64,000 nucleotides of DNA from Candidatus Dactylopiibacterium sp. (GCA_031119555.1 JAVHXQ010000010.1:1-64000), one strand, 5' to 3'. Positions 45,314-55,771 are shown, counted from the stretch's first letter. Notes: generated by a model not told the origin, from the letters alone. Made by a program: numbers and translations.

Positions 45314-45463
45314 GGTCTCTCGGGACGCACGTCGTTCACCGCATGGCCTGTGGGGCGGGCCGGGCTGCGGCGCCGGAGCGCGGTCGCAGGTTGGAAAGGG
45401 CGCCGGGTCTGCGCCCGGTCAAGGCGGCCAGTATAGCAGCGCGACCGACCCCCTCCGTGCGGC

Positions 45464-45469
45464 TAGAAT
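45464..45469 (+). promoter_or_regulatory. Possible apt -10 element
   Basis: TAGAAT lies 30 bases before the proposed apt start, in the divergent spacer between the UPF0114 gene and apt. No convincing -35 is visible. Confidence 0.4.
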
Positions 45470-45498
45470 CGCGGGCTTACCCTGAAGGAATGCGATTC

Positions 45499-46041
45499 AT
45501 GCTGCTCGATCCCCACTACCTGCGCGACCACATCCGGACCGTCCCCGACTGGCCCCAGCCCGGCGTGCAGTTCCGCGACATCACGCCGCTGCTGCAGAAT
45601 CCCGAGTGCCTGCGCGTGCTCGTCCAGCATTTCGTGCTGCGCTACATGCACCAGCACATCGACGTGGTGGCCGGGCTGGATGCGCGCGGCTTCATCATCG
45701 GCTCCATCGTCGCCTACGAACTCAACGTGGGCTTCGTGCCGATCCGCAAGAAGGGCAAGCTGCCCTACACCACCATCACCGAGGAGTACGAGCTCGAATA
45801 CGGCAGCGCGACCGTCGAGATGCACGCCGATGCCTGCCAGGCGGGCGACCGCGTGCTGCTGATCGACGATCTCATCGCCACTGGCGGCACCATGATGGCC
45901 GGCAAGAAGCTGCTCGAGCGCCTGGGGGCGACGGTCGTCGAAGGGGCGGCCATCGTCGATCTGCCCGAACTCGGCGGCTCCCGGCTGTTGCGCGAGGCGG
46001 GCCTGGACCTCTTCACGCTGGTGGATTTCGCGGGGCACTGA
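45499..46041 (+). CDS. apt: Adenine phosphoribosyltransferase
   Basis: Apt converts adenine and PRPP to AMP in purine salvage. The 180-residue protein begins [21 protein letters not shown]. It has the purine-binding [20 protein letters not shown] region near residue 55 and the PRPP loop [18 protein letters not shown] near residue 118. The second ATG (45499) is preferred because AAGGA at 45485-45489 is 9 bases upstream, while the ATG at 45490 directly abuts that sequence. Confidence 0.95.
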   Translation: MLLDPHYLRDHIRTVPDWPQPGVQFRDITPLLQNPECLRVLVQHFVLRYMHQHIDVVAGLDARGFIIGSIVAYELNVGFVPIRKKGKLPYTTITEEYELEYGSATVEMHADACQAGDRVLLIDDLIATGGTMMAGKKLLERLGATVVEGAAIVDLPELGGSRLLREAGLDLFTLVDFAGH

Positions 46042-46168
46042 GGCGGCCGGGGCGGCGTAAACCTGCGCCAAAGTACAGGTACGCAGAAATCGGCCTCAAG
46101 ACCCCTCAAGCAGTGGGGGGCCGCTGCCGTCAATGGGGCTAGACGCTTTAGCCGCCACGGTGACCGCC

Positions 46169-47485
46169 ATGTTCAATACCCGTCTCAAGAACGAACTCGC
46201 CTCGCTGCGCGAGAAGCTCTCTACCATTGAGCAGATCCGCCACAGCCTGGACGAGGAGATGATCGTCGCCTCGCTCGACATACAGGGGCGCTTCGAGTCG
46301 GTGAACGCGAATTTCGAGAAGGAAATGGGCTATCGCGCCGATCAGCTCATCGGGCGGTCCGTGCTCGAGCTGATCCCGGAGCATGTGCGCGGGCTGGATT
46401 TCCACCTGCGCGTCAAGCATGCGCTGGAGCGCGGCGAGCATCTGGCGGGAGTGATCCGGCTGCTGCGCGGTTCCGGCGAGGAAGCCTGGCTGCGCTCCAT
46501 CCTGCAGCCGGTACATAACAGTCATGGCGAGCTGCTGTGCTTTTCGCTGCACGCCAGCGATCTCACGCGCACCATCGAAACCTCGCGCGAGAACGAGAAC
46601 CTCATCGAGGCGCTGCAGCGCTCGATGGCCGTGATCGAGTTCAACCTCGAAGGTGAAGTGCTGGATGCCAACGGGCGCTTCCTCGACGCCATGAACTACC
46701 GGATCGACCAGATCCGTGGCAAGCACCACCGCATCTTCTGCGAGCCCGAGGAATACAACTCGCCGAAATACCAGGAGTTCTGGAAGAAGCTGCGCCGGGG
46801 CGAATTCGTTTCCGAGCGCTTCAAGCGCCTCGACAGCCACGGCAAGGTCGTCTGGCTCGAAGCCTCCTACAACCCCATCATCGATGCGCACGACCGCCTC
46901 TACAAGGTCGTGAAGTTCGCCACCGTGATCACCAATCAGGTCGACCGCGAAACCGCCATCTCCACGGCCGCCAGCATCGCCTATGACACGTCGCGCACCA
47001 CCGACACGCGCGCCCGCGAAGGCGCGGCGGTACTCCAGCAGACCGTGGAGGTGATGCACGAGATGTCGCACCACATGCAGGAAGCCGTCCAGCGCATCCA
47101 GGCGCTCGACCAGCAGTCGCAGGCCATCGGCGCGCTCGTGAGCAGCATCCGTGGCATCGCCGACCAGACCAACCTGCTGGCGCTGAATGCCGCCATCGAG
47201 GCCGCGCGCGCGGGTGAGCAGGGGCGGGGCTTCGCGGTGGTGGCCGACGAGGTGCGCCAGCTGGCCGCGCGCACCAGCTCCGCCACCGAGGAAATCACGC
47301 GCGTGGTCGCCCAGAACCAGAAATATGCCGGCGACGCCGTGGCCACCATAGACCGCAGCAAGCAGCAGGCCGAACGCAGCCTCGAACTGTCGCGTCAGGC
47401 CAGCGTCAAGATCGTCGAGATCCAGGACGGCGCCCAGCGCGTCGTCGACGCCGTGGGGCAATTCACCAACCAGCTCTCGGGCTGA
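46169..47485 (+). CDS. Soluble PAS-PAS methyl-accepting chemotaxis protein
   Basis: This 438-residue chemoreceptor has no membrane segment or signal peptide. A short N-terminal coiled coil is followed by two PAS domains. The first is around [27 protein letters not shown], with the second around [26 protein letters not shown] short MCP signalling domain ends it, with the hairpin-tip motif [21 protein letters not shown]. There is no C-terminal CheR-binding pentapeptide. The layout matches BdlA/Aer2-like soluble receptors, which sense redox or gases or act in biofilm dispersal. ATG at 46169 gives the MFN start common in this family; 46133 is possible. Confidence 0.93.
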   Translation: MFNTRLKNELASLREKLSTIEQIRHSLDEEMIVASLDIQGRFESVNANFEKEMGYRADQLIGRSVLELIPEHVRGLDFHLRVKHALERGEHLAGVIRLLRGSGEEAWLRSILQPVHNSHGELLCFSLHASDLTRTIETSRENENLIEALQRSMAVIEFNLEGEVLDANGRFLDAMNYRIDQIRGKHHRIFCEPEEYNSPKYQEFWKKLRRGEFVSERFKRLDSHGKVVWLEASYNPIIDAHDRLYKVVKFATVITNQVDRETAISTAASIAYDTSRTTDTRAREGAAVLQQTVEVMHEMSHHMQEAVQRIQALDQQSQAIGALVSSIRGIADQTNLLALNAAIEAARAGEQGRGFAVVADEVRQLAARTSSATEEITRVVAQNQKYAGDAVATIDRSKQQAERSLELSRQASVKIVEIQDGAQRVVDAVGQFTNQLSG

Positions 47486-47506
47486 GGCGCGCGCGCCCTG
47501 AGGCGG

Positions 47507-47525
47507 CCCCGGGCCGCGCCCGGGG
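47507..47525. terminator. GC-rich hairpin between convergent chemoreceptor and hemF genes
   Basis: CCCCGGGC (47507-47514) pairs with GCCCGGGG (47518-47525) across a 3-base loop. It has no T run, so its activity as a terminator is uncertain. Confidence 0.4.
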
Positions 47526-47527
47526 GG

Positions 47528-48448
47528 TCAGACCCACGCGCGCGGCGGCAGGAAATCGGTGTAGAGGCGGGCCTCGGCGCTGCCGGGCTCGGGGTGCCAG
47601 TCGTAGCGCCACTTCACCTCGGGCGGCAGCGACATCAGGATGGATTCCGCGCGCCCGCCCGACTGCAGGCCGAACAGCGTGCCCCGGTCGCAGACCAGGT
47701 TGAACTCCACGTAGCGGCCGCGCCGGCAGGCCTGGAAATCGCGCTCGCGCTCGCCGTAGGGCAGCGCGCGGCGGCGTGCCACGATGGGCGCGTAGGCGGG
47801 CAGGAAAGCCTCGCCCACGCTGCGCGCGAGCGCAAAGCTCGCCTCGAAGCCCGGCGCGCTGAAATCGTCAAAGAAGATTCCGCCGATGCCCCGTGCCTCC
47901 TGGCGATGGGGCAGGAAGAAGTATTCGTCGCAAGCGCGCTTGAAACGCGCGTGCAGCGCCTCGCCGAACGGAGCCACCGCGTCGCGGCAGGTGGCGTGAA
48001 AGTGGCGTGCGTCGTCCTCGAAGCCGTAGCACGGCGTGAGATCCATGCCGCCGCCGAACCACCAGACCGGCTCTGCCGGGGCGCTTTCCGCCGTGGGCCG
48101 GGCGAGGAAGAAGCGCACGTTCATGTGCACCGTGGGGCAGTACGGATTGCGCGGATGCAGCACCAGCGAGACGCCCGTCGCCTCGAAGCCGCAGCCCGCC
48201 AGGCCGGGGCGCGCGGCGGTGGCCGAAGGCGGCAGCCGGGTGCCCTGCACATGCGAGAAATTCACCCCGCCGCGTTCGAACAGCGGGCCGTCCTCGATCA
48301 CGCACGTGAGGCCCTCGCCGCCTTCCGCGCGCGTCCAGCGGTCGCGGCGGAAGGTTGAGCCATCGAGTGCCGCGAGCGCGTCGACGAGGGTGTCCTGCAG
48401 GCCGCGCAACCAGGTCGCGACGGCCCTTGCATCGGGCGTGCCGCTCAC
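47528..48448 (-). CDS. hemF: Oxygen-dependent coproporphyrinogen III oxidase
   Basis: HemF converts coproporphyrinogen III to protoporphyrinogen IX with O2. The 306-residue protein matches the family throughout: [62 protein letters not shown] and [11 protein letters not shown], then [20 protein letters not shown] and the C-terminal RAWV. The start is GTG at 48448, whose GTGA overlaps the TGA of the upstream DUF2782 gene, indicating translational coupling. Reading further upstream in the same frame gives no homologous sequence. Confidence 0.95.
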   Translation of the reverse strand: MSGTPDARAVATWLRGLQDTLVDALAALDGSTFRRDRWTRAEGGEGLTCVIEDGPLFERGGVNFSHVQGTRLPPSATAARPGLAGCGFEATGVSLVLHPRNPYCPTVHMNVRFFLARPTAESAPAEPVWWFGGGMDLTPCYGFEDDARHFHATCRDAVAPFGEALHARFKRACDEYFFLPHRQEARGIGGIFFDDFSAPGFEASFALARSVGEAFLPAYAPIVARRRALPYGERERDFQACRRGRYVEFNLVCDRGTLFGLQSGGRAESILMSLPPEVKWRYDWHPEPGSAEARLYTDFLPPRAWV

Positions 48449-48771
48449 CAGCTCAGCAGTACCCACTGGGTGACCATGCGCGCGCGGTTCAGGTCGTCCA
48501 CGCGTTCGAAGGCGCCGCCGCGCTCGCGCGAGACGAGGTAGTACGGTTTGCCGCCCATGGGCGTGACCTTGATCATGTAGAGCTGGCCGCGCACGCGGTA
48601 TTCCTCGTAGCGGTCGGTGCCGCGATTGCGGATCGTGATCTCGGGCTCCCCGTCGCCCGCCAGACCGGGCGGCGCGGGCGGATCGGGAATGGGCTCGAGC
48701 TGCTGCGCGAGGCCATGGCCGGCGAACAGCGCGAGACCGGCGGCGAGGAGGAATGCGGGCTTCATGTTCAT
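48445..48771 (-). CDS. DUF2782-family periplasmic protein
   Basis: This 108-residue protein has a signal peptide ([20 protein letters not shown]) and the DUF2782 core [40 protein letters not shown]. The family is mostly betaproteobacterial and its function is unknown. GGGAG is located 7 bases before the ATG at 48771. Its stop codon overlaps the hemF start by 4 bases, so expression of the two is coupled. Confidence 0.88.
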   Translation of the reverse strand: MNMKPAFLLAAGLALFAGHGLAQQLEPIPDPPAPPGLAGDGEPEITIRNRGTDRYEEYRVRGQLYMIKVTPMGGKPYYLVSRERGGAFERVDDLNRARMVTQWVLLSW

Positions 48772-48812
48772 GTCTTGTCTCCCGTGGCGAAGGCGGGGTG
48801 CCTGTTCCGATT

Positions 48813-50822
48813 CTAGCCCGCGCTGCGCCGGTCGGCGGCCGCGACGGCCGACTCGAACAGGTTTTCCATGGGCTGCGCGCGTGCCTGCAGGGCTTCGTCC
48901 TTGAGCGCGCGGGCCGGCAGCACGAGCGCCAGGCGCGCGTCGAGCGAGACGCCCACGAGGAGGCGCGGGCGGCCTTCGGCCGATTCGATGCGCAGGGTCT
49001 GGCGGGGACGGCCGGGCAGATCGAGCGCGATCCAGCTGCCGGGCTCCAGCGCGTCCACCCAGCCCGCCTCGGCCAGCACCGCGTCGGATTCGGGCGGCAG
49101 GCGCAGCACGAAGCTGTCCGCGACGCCTTCGAGCGCATCGAGGCGCGCCGGCCCTGGCGGCAGGAAATCGGTTTCGATGCTGGCGGGCAGCGCCCGCGCC
49201 TGCTGGCTCGCGGCATGCGCTTCGGTGAGGCTGCGGAAGGCGCGCTCGCGCAGCGGCGCCGGCGTGCCGGCGGCCTCCAGGCCGGCGCGCAGTTCGGTCA
49301 GCAGATCGGGCAGGCGGATCTGCAGGGCGCCCACGTTACCGCGCGGACGCACGCTGTCCGCGAGCTGGCTCGCGCTGTGCAGGGCGCGGCGCCAGGCGCC
49401 GGAGCGTTCGCCCTCGCCATGCTCGTGGACCAGCGCCAGCACGCGCAGCCAGAGCTGCTCGAGGAAGGCGCGCACGGGCGCGGGCAGGTCTTCGACGCCC
49501 AGCGCGTGGATCGCGCGGGCGGCGCGGCTGCGCGCGAGTTCGCGACGGGCTTCGCGCGTGGCGGCGGTTTCGAGTTCGGCGCCGCGCAGGGCCATGGCGA
49601 CCTGCAGGCGGCCTTCGAGTTCGGCAAGCGGTGTGCAGGCCGTGTCGAAGATGCGCAGGTCGCGCGTGAACTCGCGCTGCACGCGCGCGCAGGCTTCGGC
49701 CACGGCCACGCAGACGGCATGGGTGACGGGCGTTGCGGGCGACAGGCCGGCGCCCAGCCGCAGCACGAATTCGAGCAGGCGGCGCGGCGGGCTGTTGCTC
49801 AGGGTGAGGCTGGCTTCGTCGAGCAGGGCGGCCTTGCACAGCGGCAGGCGCAGGCGCGCCAGGCTGGCGCGCACGGGTGCGGGCAGGCGGGCGTCGTGCA
49901 CGAGCGCGTCGAAGCTCAGATCGATGGTTTCGAGCAGCGCGAAGGATTCCGCCGGCAGCAGGGCGCGCAGTTCGCCCAGCGGCGTCTGCACGCCGGCCTC
50001 GAATGCGCGCTGGCGGGTGCCCAGCCAGTCGAGCACGCGTTCCATGATGGCGGCGCGCAGCGCGGGGTCTGCCGGCGCGGCGGCGGCGGGGCCCGCCGGT
50101 GCCGCCACGCCGCCCTGATGCTGGAGCCGGCGCGCGCGCAGGCGGCCGATGGGGCCGTCCATGCCGCGTGCCTCGCTGAGCGACTGTTGCCCGGGGCCGG
50201 CGTAACCGGCGCCATGGCCCTCCGGCGCCGTACCGCCGAATACGTCGTGTGCTGCGCTGCGCGCGTCGGCCTCCTGGGCGCTGCGCGTCAGCGAGGCCGG
50301 CGTGATGCCCCGCTGTTCGAGCAGGCGCGTGAGGTCGGTGTAAAGCGTGCGCAGCGCTTCGATGAGGCGCGGCTGCAGCAGGCCGGGCAGGCTCAGGCGC
50401 AGCTCGGGCACGATCTCGCCGCTGTCGCAGAGGCCGCGCAGCGCAATGCTGATGGCATTGGGGCCGACGGGGAGCTGGTCGACGACCGCGCTGTTCTGCT
50501 CCAGCAGGCGCATGAAGAGCAGTTGCAGGCGCGGCAGTTCGCGTTCGCACGCGTCCGCCAGCGCATGCGTGAGGTTGATCAGCGACACCGTGAGATCCAT
50601 GTCGTCGGGATGCACGAGGCTGATGCGCGAGGCCGTCACGCCGCGCAGGCGCTGGTAATCCTCGCGGCTGCGCAGCCGGGTCATCTCGTCGAAGGCCTGC
50701 GCGGCCTCGCGCCGGATCACTGCCTGCACCGAGGGCAGGCGCAGACCGGTGTCGGCGCAGACGGCGGCCAGCGTGGCGGTGAAGCGTTCGCGGCAATCCG
50801 CCAGCAGGGCCTGGGTGTTCAT
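48813..50822 (-). CDS. DUF1631-family protein
   Basis: This large 669-residue protein of the DUF1631 family is widely conserved in gamma- and betaproteobacteria, with no known function. Recognisable segments are [15 protein letters not shown] and [20 protein letters not shown] near the N-terminus, [16 protein letters not shown] near residue 115, and [15 protein letters not shown] in the C-terminal PilZ-like region. It looks cytoplasmic and mainly helical. Some records call this family thymidine phosphorylase, which the sequence does not support. It precedes the DUF2782-hemF pair on the same strand. Confidence 0.88.
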   Translation of the reverse strand: MNTQALLADCRERFTATLAAVCADTGLRLPSVQAVIRREAAQAFDEMTRLRSREDYQRLRGVTASRISLVHPDDMDLTVSLINLTHALADACERELPRLQLLFMRLLEQNSAVVDQLPVGPNAISIALRGLCDSGEIVPELRLSLPGLLQPRLIEALRTLYTDLTRLLEQRGITPASLTRSAQEADARSAAHDVFGGTAPEGHGAGYAGPGQQSLSEARGMDGPIGRLRARRLQHQGGVAAPAGPAAAAPADPALRAAIMERVLDWLGTRQRAFEAGVQTPLGELRALLPAESFALLETIDLSFDALVHDARLPAPVRASLARLRLPLCKAALLDEASLTLSNSPPRRLLEFVLRLGAGLSPATPVTHAVCVAVAEACARVQREFTRDLRIFDTACTPLAELEGRLQVAMALRGAELETAATREARRELARSRAARAIHALGVEDLPAPVRAFLEQLWLRVLALVHEHGEGERSGAWRRALHSASQLADSVRPRGNVGALQIRLPDLLTELRAGLEAAGTPAPLRERAFRSLTEAHAASQQARALPASIETDFLPPGPARLDALEGVADSFVLRLPPESDAVLAEAGWVDALEPGSWIALDLPGRPRQTLRIESAEGRPRLLVGVSLDARLALVLPARALKDEALQARAQPMENLFESAVAAADRRSAG

Positions 50823-50829
50823 GGCGTCC

Positions 50830-51420
50830 TCAGGCGATCTGTTGCAGCCGCTCGATCAGGCGGCGGCAGGCCGCGCCGCGGTGGCTCAGCGCGTTCTTGA
50901 GGGCCGCGTCGAGTTCGCCGGCGGTCTGGCCCAATTCGGGCAGCAGGAAGTAGGGGTCATAACCGAAACCGCCCTCGCCGCGCGGCGCCTCGGCGACTTC
51001 GCCATGCCATTCGCCCTCGGCGATCAGCGGCTGCGGATCGTCGGCGGCGCGCACCATCACCAGCACGCAGACGTAGTGCGCGCGGCGGTCGGCCTGGCCG
51101 GCGAGTTTCTCGAGCAACAGCGCGTTGTTGCGCGCGTCGGACTTCGGCTCGCCCGCGAAGCGCGCCGAATGCACGCCGGGCGCGCCGCCGAGCGCATGCA
51201 CGCAGATGCCCGAATCGTCGGCCAGCGCGGGCAGGCCGCTGTGCTCCGACGCGTGGCGCGCCTTGGCGAGCGCGTTCTCGACGAAGGTGCAGTGCGGTTC
51301 GGGGGCTTCGGGCACGCCCAGTTCGGCCTGCGGAATCACGCGCCAGCCCAGCGGGGCGAGCAGGGTCTGGAATTCGCGCAGCTTGCCGGCGTTGTGGGAG
51401 GCGAGGACGAGATCTTTCAT
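50830..51420 (-). CDS. rdgB: XTP/dITP diphosphatase RdgB
   Basis: This 196-residue Ham1/RdgB-family enzyme hydrolyses dITP, XTP and related non-canonical purine nucleotides to keep them out of DNA. It starts KDLVLASHNAGKLREF, with TFVENALAKARHAS near residue 45 and ALADDSGICVHALGGAPGVHSARF near residue 65. The base-pocket GGFGYDPYFLLPELG and SHRGAACRRL lie in the C-terminal half. ATG at 51420 is the family start. Its upstream neighbour is an aldo/keto reductase on the same strand, with a 25-base gap. Confidence 0.95.
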   Translation of the reverse strand: MKDLVLASHNAGKLREFQTLLAPLGWRVIPQAELGVPEAPEPHCTFVENALAKARHASEHSGLPALADDSGICVHALGGAPGVHSARFAGEPKSDARNNALLLEKLAGQADRRAHYVCVLVMVRAADDPQPLIAEGEWHGEVAEAPRGEGGFGYDPYFLLPELGQTAGELDAALKNALSHRGAACRRLIERLQQIA

Positions 51421-51445
51421 GGGATGGGCAGGGGTGTCGGAGGGG

Positions 51446-52417
51446 TCAGGCGAGCGCGCCTTCGCAAGCGGCATCCATGCGGGCGAGGATCTCGCCGGAG
51501 AGCTGCGGCACGAGCGCGAGGGCTTCCATGTTCTCCTCGACCTGCGCGGGGCGCGAAGCGCCCGTGATGACCGTGGAGACGCGGGGATTCTTCAGGCACC
51601 ACGCCAGGGCGAGGCGGGCCAGGCTGGTATCCAGCTCGGCGGCGATGGGCGCCAGGCGCGCGGCGGCCGCGTTGCGCTGCGGATCGAGCAGGCGCTCGTG
51701 CAGCCACGCGTAGCCCTCCAGCGTGCCGCGCGAGCCGGCGGGAATGCCATTGAGATACTTGCCCGTGAGCACGCCCGAGGCGAGCGGGCTCCAGGTGGTC
51801 AGGCCGAGGCCGAGATCCTCGTAGAGGCGGTGGTACTCCTGCTCCACGCGGCGACGGACGAACAGGTTGTACTGCGGCTGCTCCATCACGGGCTTGTGCA
51901 GGTGATGGCGCTCGGCGATCTCCCACGCCGCGCGGATCTCGTCCGCGCTCCACTCGGAAGTGCCCCAGTACAGCGCCTTGCCGCGCGCGATGAGATCGTG
52001 CATCGCCCACACGGTTTCCTCGAGCGGCGTATGCGGATCGGGGCGGTGACAGAAGATCAGGTCGAGATAATCGAGGCCGAAGCGGCGCAGGGAGTTGTCC
52101 ACGGCCGACAGCAGGTACTTGCGGTTGAGCGTGTGGTGCACGTTGGGGTCGTCGGAGAGCCCCCAGAAGAACTTGCTCGACACCACGTAGTGCTCGCGTG
52201 CCCAGCCCAGCTCGCGCAGCGCGGCGCCCATGATGCGTTCGGATTCCCCGCCGGCGTAGGTCTCGGCGTTGTCGAAGAAATTCACGCCGTGATCGCGCGC
52301 GGCGGCCATGATCTCGCGTGCGTTGGCCGTATCGACCTGGTTCGCGTAAGTGACCCAGGAGCCCAGCGAGAGGGCGCTGACCTTGAGGCCGGAGCGGCCC
52401 AGGCGGCGATATTCCAT
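51446..52417 (-). CDS. Aldo/keto reductase, Kv-beta/YghZ-like
   Basis: This 323-residue NADPH-dependent aldo/keto reductase belongs to the group related to voltage-gated potassium channel beta subunits and E. coli YghZ. The catalytic set is visible: Asp and Tyr in [15 protein letters not shown], Lys in VVSSKFFWG and His in [13 protein letters not shown]. The cofactor segment [16 protein letters not shown] is near the C-terminus. It probably detoxifies aldehydes such as methylglyoxal, which is known for YghZ. It lies between rdgB and a Bcr/CflA transporter. Confidence 0.92.
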   Translation of the reverse strand: MEYRRLGRSGLKVSALSLGSWVTYANQVDTANAREIMAAARDHGVNFFDNAETYAGGESERIMGAALRELGWAREHYVVSSKFFWGLSDDPNVHHTLNRKYLLSAVDNSLRRFGLDYLDLIFCHRPDPHTPLEETVWAMHDLIARGKALYWGTSEWSADEIRAAWEIAERHHLHKPVMEQPQYNLFVRRRVEQEYHRLYEDLGLGLTTWSPLASGVLTGKYLNGIPAGSRGTLEGYAWLHERLLDPQRNAAAARLAPIAAELDTSLARLALAWCLKNPRVSTVITGASRPAQVEENMEALALVPQLSGEILARMDAACEGALA

Positions 52418-52495
52418 GTGTGTTTCCTTCCTGCGCGGCGACGGCTCGGGCGGGCCGCCGTGAAAACGGCAATGTACCCCTCGGCGCCCGGCCTG

Positions 52496-53683
52496 TCAGC
52501 CCGCGCGCGCGCGCCGGCTGGCGGCGAACAGCAGCACCGAGCACAGCCACATGACGGCCATCGCGATGGCCATGTGGCGCGTGGAATCCCACAGCATGGG
52601 CGCGAGCAGCCCGGCCGTGACCGACATGATGAGCGTGTGGATGAAGCCCTGACAGCTTGCGGCCATGCCGCGCCGTTCGGGGAACATGTCGAGCGCCATC
52701 AGCGTGAGGCTGGGAAAGGAGAGGTTCATCGCGAACGACTGCAGCGCGAGCTGCGGGATGCGCGTCGCCACGGTCTCGGGCAGGAACCAGTTCGCCGCCA
52801 GGTTCCAGACCGCCGCCACGGCCGCCACCGCGAAGGCCACCTGGATGATGGATTCCTGGCTCATGCGGCGCGACAGGCGCACGGCCGTCAGCGAGCCGGC
52901 CATCATGCCGATCACCAGCGGCACGAAGAGATAGCCGAACTGCGTCTCGCGCAGGCCCAGGTGGCGCATCAGGAAGACCGGCGCCGACATCACGTACAGG
53001 AAGAAGCCGATGAAGATGAAGCTCATCGCCAGCGCGATCAGCACGAAGCGCGCGTTGCCCAGCACCGCGAGGTAACCCGCGAGCAGGTTGCCCGGCGCCA
53101 GCGGCTGGCGTTTCTCGGGCGGCAGCGTTTCGGGCAGGTAGCGCAGCGTCATGTACATCTGGCCCGCCGCCAGCAGCAGCATGAAGATGAAGAGCGAGCG
53201 CCAGCCCATGGCGTCGGTCATGAAGCCGCCCAGGATGGGCGCCACCGCCGGCGCCACCGCGAACACCATCGCCACGTGCGACATCATGCGCTGCGCGGCG
53301 GGGCCGTCGAGCACGTCGCGCACCACGGCGCGGCCCACGATCACGCCGCCGCCGGCCGAGAGGCCCTGCAGCACGCGGCCGATGATGAGCACATGCACGT
53401 TGGGCGCGAGCGCGCACAGCAGCGAGGCGACGATGAAGACCGACAGGCTGGCCACGATCACGCGGCGGCGTCCCAGCGCGTCGGAGATCGCGCCGTGCCA
53501 GAGCATCATGACCGAGAACGGAATCATGTAGGCCGTCAGCGACTGCTGCATGGCCACCGCGTCGGTGCGCAACGCCTCCTGCATGGCGGGGAAGGCGGGC
53601 AGGTAGGCGTCGATCGAGAAGGGGCCGATCGAATTCAGGAATGCCAGCAGCAGCGCCAGCATCGGGTAAGAGATGGTTTTCAT
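52496..53683 (-). CDS. Bcr/CflA-family drug exporter
   Basis: This 395-residue major facilitator of the DHA1/Bcr-CflA type has 12 predicted helices. Features are GPFSIDAYLPAFPAMQEALRTDAVAMQQSLT in the first segment, GAISDALGRRRVIVASL (motif A) near residue 70, RVLQGLSAGGGVIVGRAVVRD (motif B) near residue 110, and AVAPAVAPILGGF (motif C). Relatives export bicyclomycin, chloramphenicol or sulfonamides. ATG at 53683 gives the family start; a longer form to 53713 is possible. Confidence 0.93.
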   Translation of the reverse strand: MKTISYPMLALLLAFLNSIGPFSIDAYLPAFPAMQEALRTDAVAMQQSLTAYMIPFSVMMLWHGAISDALGRRRVIVASLSVFIVASLLCALAPNVHVLIIGRVLQGLSAGGGVIVGRAVVRDVLDGPAAQRMMSHVAMVFAVAPAVAPILGGFMTDAMGWRSLFIFMLLLAAGQMYMTLRYLPETLPPEKRQPLAPGNLLAGYLAVLGNARFVLIALAMSFIFIGFFLYVMSAPVFLMRHLGLRETQFGYLFVPLVIGMMAGSLTAVRLSRRMSQESIIQVAFAVAAVAAVWNLAANWFLPETVATRIPQLALQSFAMNLSFPSLTLMALDMFPERRGMAASCQGFIHTLIMSVTAGLLAPMLWDSTRHMAIAMAVMWLCSVLLFAASRRARAG

Positions 53684-53824
53684 CGCACGGGGAGGAACAA
53701 ATGGCCGCGCCACCCGGCGGGGAAGCGGGTGGCGGCGAGCGTCTGGGGAGCCCTCAACCCTATCACGCAGCGCAACAAAAGTCGCCCCGTCATGATGTGG
53801 ACGGCCCGCCGGGGCGCGGCGCGC

Positions 53825-55705
53825 CTAGCGGAATCCGCCCCGCAGCGTCGCCACGTGTTCCTGCAGCGCGGCCGGCGAAACACCGTCGGGCGGGACCGGC
53901 TCGCCCACGTGCAGGGCGATGCGCGCGCGCACGCCGCGCGCGAATGGGCGCGTCATGGCGCGCCCGTACTTGCGCGAGAAGAAGCTGCCCCACAGCCCGC
54001 GCAGCGCCATCGGCACCACCGGCACCGGCGTGCGGCGCAGGATCTTGCTGAGGCCGCCCTTGAAGGGCGAGATCTCGCCGTCGGGCGTCAGACGCCCCTC
54101 CGGGAAGATGAAGACCAGCCCGCCCGCCTCGAGCGTGGCGGCGATCTCGTCGTAGGCGCGCTGCACGGCGTCGCGGTCCTCGCGCGCGCTGGCGATGGGG
54201 ATGGTGCGGCTGGCGCGGAAAAGCAGGTTCAGCAGCGGCGTGCGGTTGATCTGGTGATCGATCACGAAGCGCGGCTGGCGTGGCAGCGTGCCCATCAGGA
54301 TTACCGCATCGGCATAGCTCACGTGGTTGCACACGAGCAGCGCGGGCCCCTCGGCCGGAAGGCGATCGAGGCCCTCGGTGCGCACGCGGTAGAGCACGTG
54401 GGTGAGCGTCCAGGCGATCGTGCGCAGGTAGAACTCCGGCACGCGCAGGAAGAGGAAGGCGCCCACGGCCAGGTTGGCGATCGCGCAGGCGAGGAACAGC
54501 TCCGGCACGCTCAGGCCCTCCCCCAGCAGCGCCATCGCGGCGAGCGAGGCCACCACCATGAAGGCCGCGTTGAGGATGTTGTTGGCGGCGATGATGCGCG
54601 AGCGCTCCGCGACCGCCGAACGGCTCTGGATCAGCGTGTAGAGCGGCACCGTGAAGAAGCCGCCGGCCACGCCGATCATCAGCAGGTCGAAGAGGATGCG
54701 CCAGGCCGCCGGCGTGCTCGCGAAGGCCGCGAGCGTGGTGGGCGTGGCGCTCGTGGGGCTGGCGAGCCACAGATCCAGCGTGAAGAGCGTGAGCCCCAGG
54801 CCGCCCCAGGGAACCAGCCCCAGCTCGACCTGGCCGCGCGACAGGCGCTCGCAGGCGAAGGAGCCGGCCGCGATGCCGACGATGAAGGTGGCCAGCAGCG
54901 CCGTGACCATGAGTTCGTCGCCGCCCAGCGTGTCCTTCACGAACGGGGCGAACTCGGTCAGCAGGATCGCGCCGAAGAACCAGAACCACGAAATGCCCAG
55001 CAGGCCATGGAAGACCGTGCGTTCGCGCGCGGCCAGGCGCAGGTTGCGAAAAGTCTCGGCCACGATGTTGTAGCGGATCGTGAGCTGCGGCGCGGGCGGT
55101 GGCGCGGGCGGAATCCGGCGGCACGCGGCGTAGCCCGCGCAGGCCACGCACAGCGTGAGGGCGGCGCACAGTTCGGGCCCGATCCGCGGCACGGCCATGA
55201 GCAGGCCGGCCAGCACGCTGCCGGAGAGGATCGCGACGAAGGTGCCGCTTTCGACCCAGGCATTGCCCGCGACGAGTTCGCCCGGCCTGAGGTGCTGCGG
55301 CAGGATGGAATACTTGAGCGGCCCGAAGAAGGTCGAATGCAGGCCCATGAGGAAAAGCGCGGCCAGCAGCAGCTCGGCGTGACGCGTCACGAAACCCGCG
55401 CCCGCGAGCAACGCGATGCCGATCTCGGCGAGCTTCACGAGGCGGATCAGGCGCGTCTTCTCGTACTTGTCGGCGAGCTGGCCGGCGAGCGCCGAGAACA
55501 GGAAGAACGGCAGCACGAAAAGGCCGGCGGCCAGTTGCACGGCCAGCTCCGGCTCGAGACCGAACACGGCCCCGCTCTGGAACGTGATGAGCAGCACGAG
55601 CGCGTTCTTGAACACGTTGTCATTGAAGGCGCCGCAGAACTGGGTGGCGAAAAGCGGGCCGAAGCGTCGCCGGGCGAGCAGTGCGGCCGGGGAGGTGACG
55701 GTCAT
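53825..55705 (-). CDS. Lysophospholipid transporter-acyltransferase fusion (LplT-PlsC)
   Basis: This 626-residue fusion has an N-terminal major-facilitator domain of about 400 residues (LplT-like, with FGPLFATQFCGAFNDNVFKNALVLL) and a C-terminal PlsC/LPLAT acyltransferase. The acyltransferase motifs are CNHVSYADA (HX4D) near residue 450, IPIASAREDRD, FPEGRLTPDG and VPVVPMALRGLW. It resembles E. coli LplT and the PlsC part of Aas, which salvage lysophospholipids, but has no acyl-ACP synthetase domain. The acyl donor therefore needs to come from elsewhere. A role in phospholipid repair is inferred. Confidence 0.92.
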   Translation of the reverse strand: MTVTSPAALLARRRFGPLFATQFCGAFNDNVFKNALVLLITFQSGAVFGLEPELAVQLAAGLFVLPFFLFSALAGQLADKYEKTRLIRLVKLAEIGIALLAGAGFVTRHAELLLAALFLMGLHSTFFGPLKYSILPQHLRPGELVAGNAWVESGTFVAILSGSVLAGLLMAVPRIGPELCAALTLCVACAGYAACRRIPPAPPPAPQLTIRYNIVAETFRNLRLAARERTVFHGLLGISWFWFFGAILLTEFAPFVKDTLGGDELMVTALLATFIVGIAAGSFACERLSRGQVELGLVPWGGLGLTLFTLDLWLASPTSATPTTLAAFASTPAAWRILFDLLMIGVAGGFFTVPLYTLIQSRSAVAERSRIIAANNILNAAFMVVASLAAMALLGEGLSVPELFLACAIANLAVGAFLFLRVPEFYLRTIAWTLTHVLYRVRTEGLDRLPAEGPALLVCNHVSYADAVILMGTLPRQPRFVIDHQINRTPLLNLLFRASRTIPIASAREDRDAVQRAYDEIAATLEAGGLVFIFPEGRLTPDGEISPFKGGLSKILRRTPVPVVPMALRGLWGSFFSRKYGRAMTRPFARGVRARIALHVGEPVPPDGVSPAALQEHVATLRGGFR

Positions 55706-55771
55706 CGTGGATCGTGACGAGGGAAGGACCCGCGCAGCATAGCGCAGGGCGTCCGGGGCCGTGCGTTGGCG

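Noticed and set aside
48813-50822. Naming the DUF1631 protein a thymidine phosphorylase
   Set aside because: No phosphorylase motif is visible, and the label appears to be a carried-over misannotation of this family.
48753-50900. A plus-strand open frame of about 715 codons
   Set aside because: It is antisense to the DUF1631 gene, and its composition is that of a shadow frame.
51125-55717. A plus-strand open frame of about 1530 codons
   Set aside because: It lies opposite rdgB, the aldo/keto reductase, the Bcr/CflA transporter and the LplT-PlsC fusion, all of which have clear family motifs. Its own translation is His/Arg/Gly-rich low-complexity sequence, typical of an antisense frame in GC-rich DNA.
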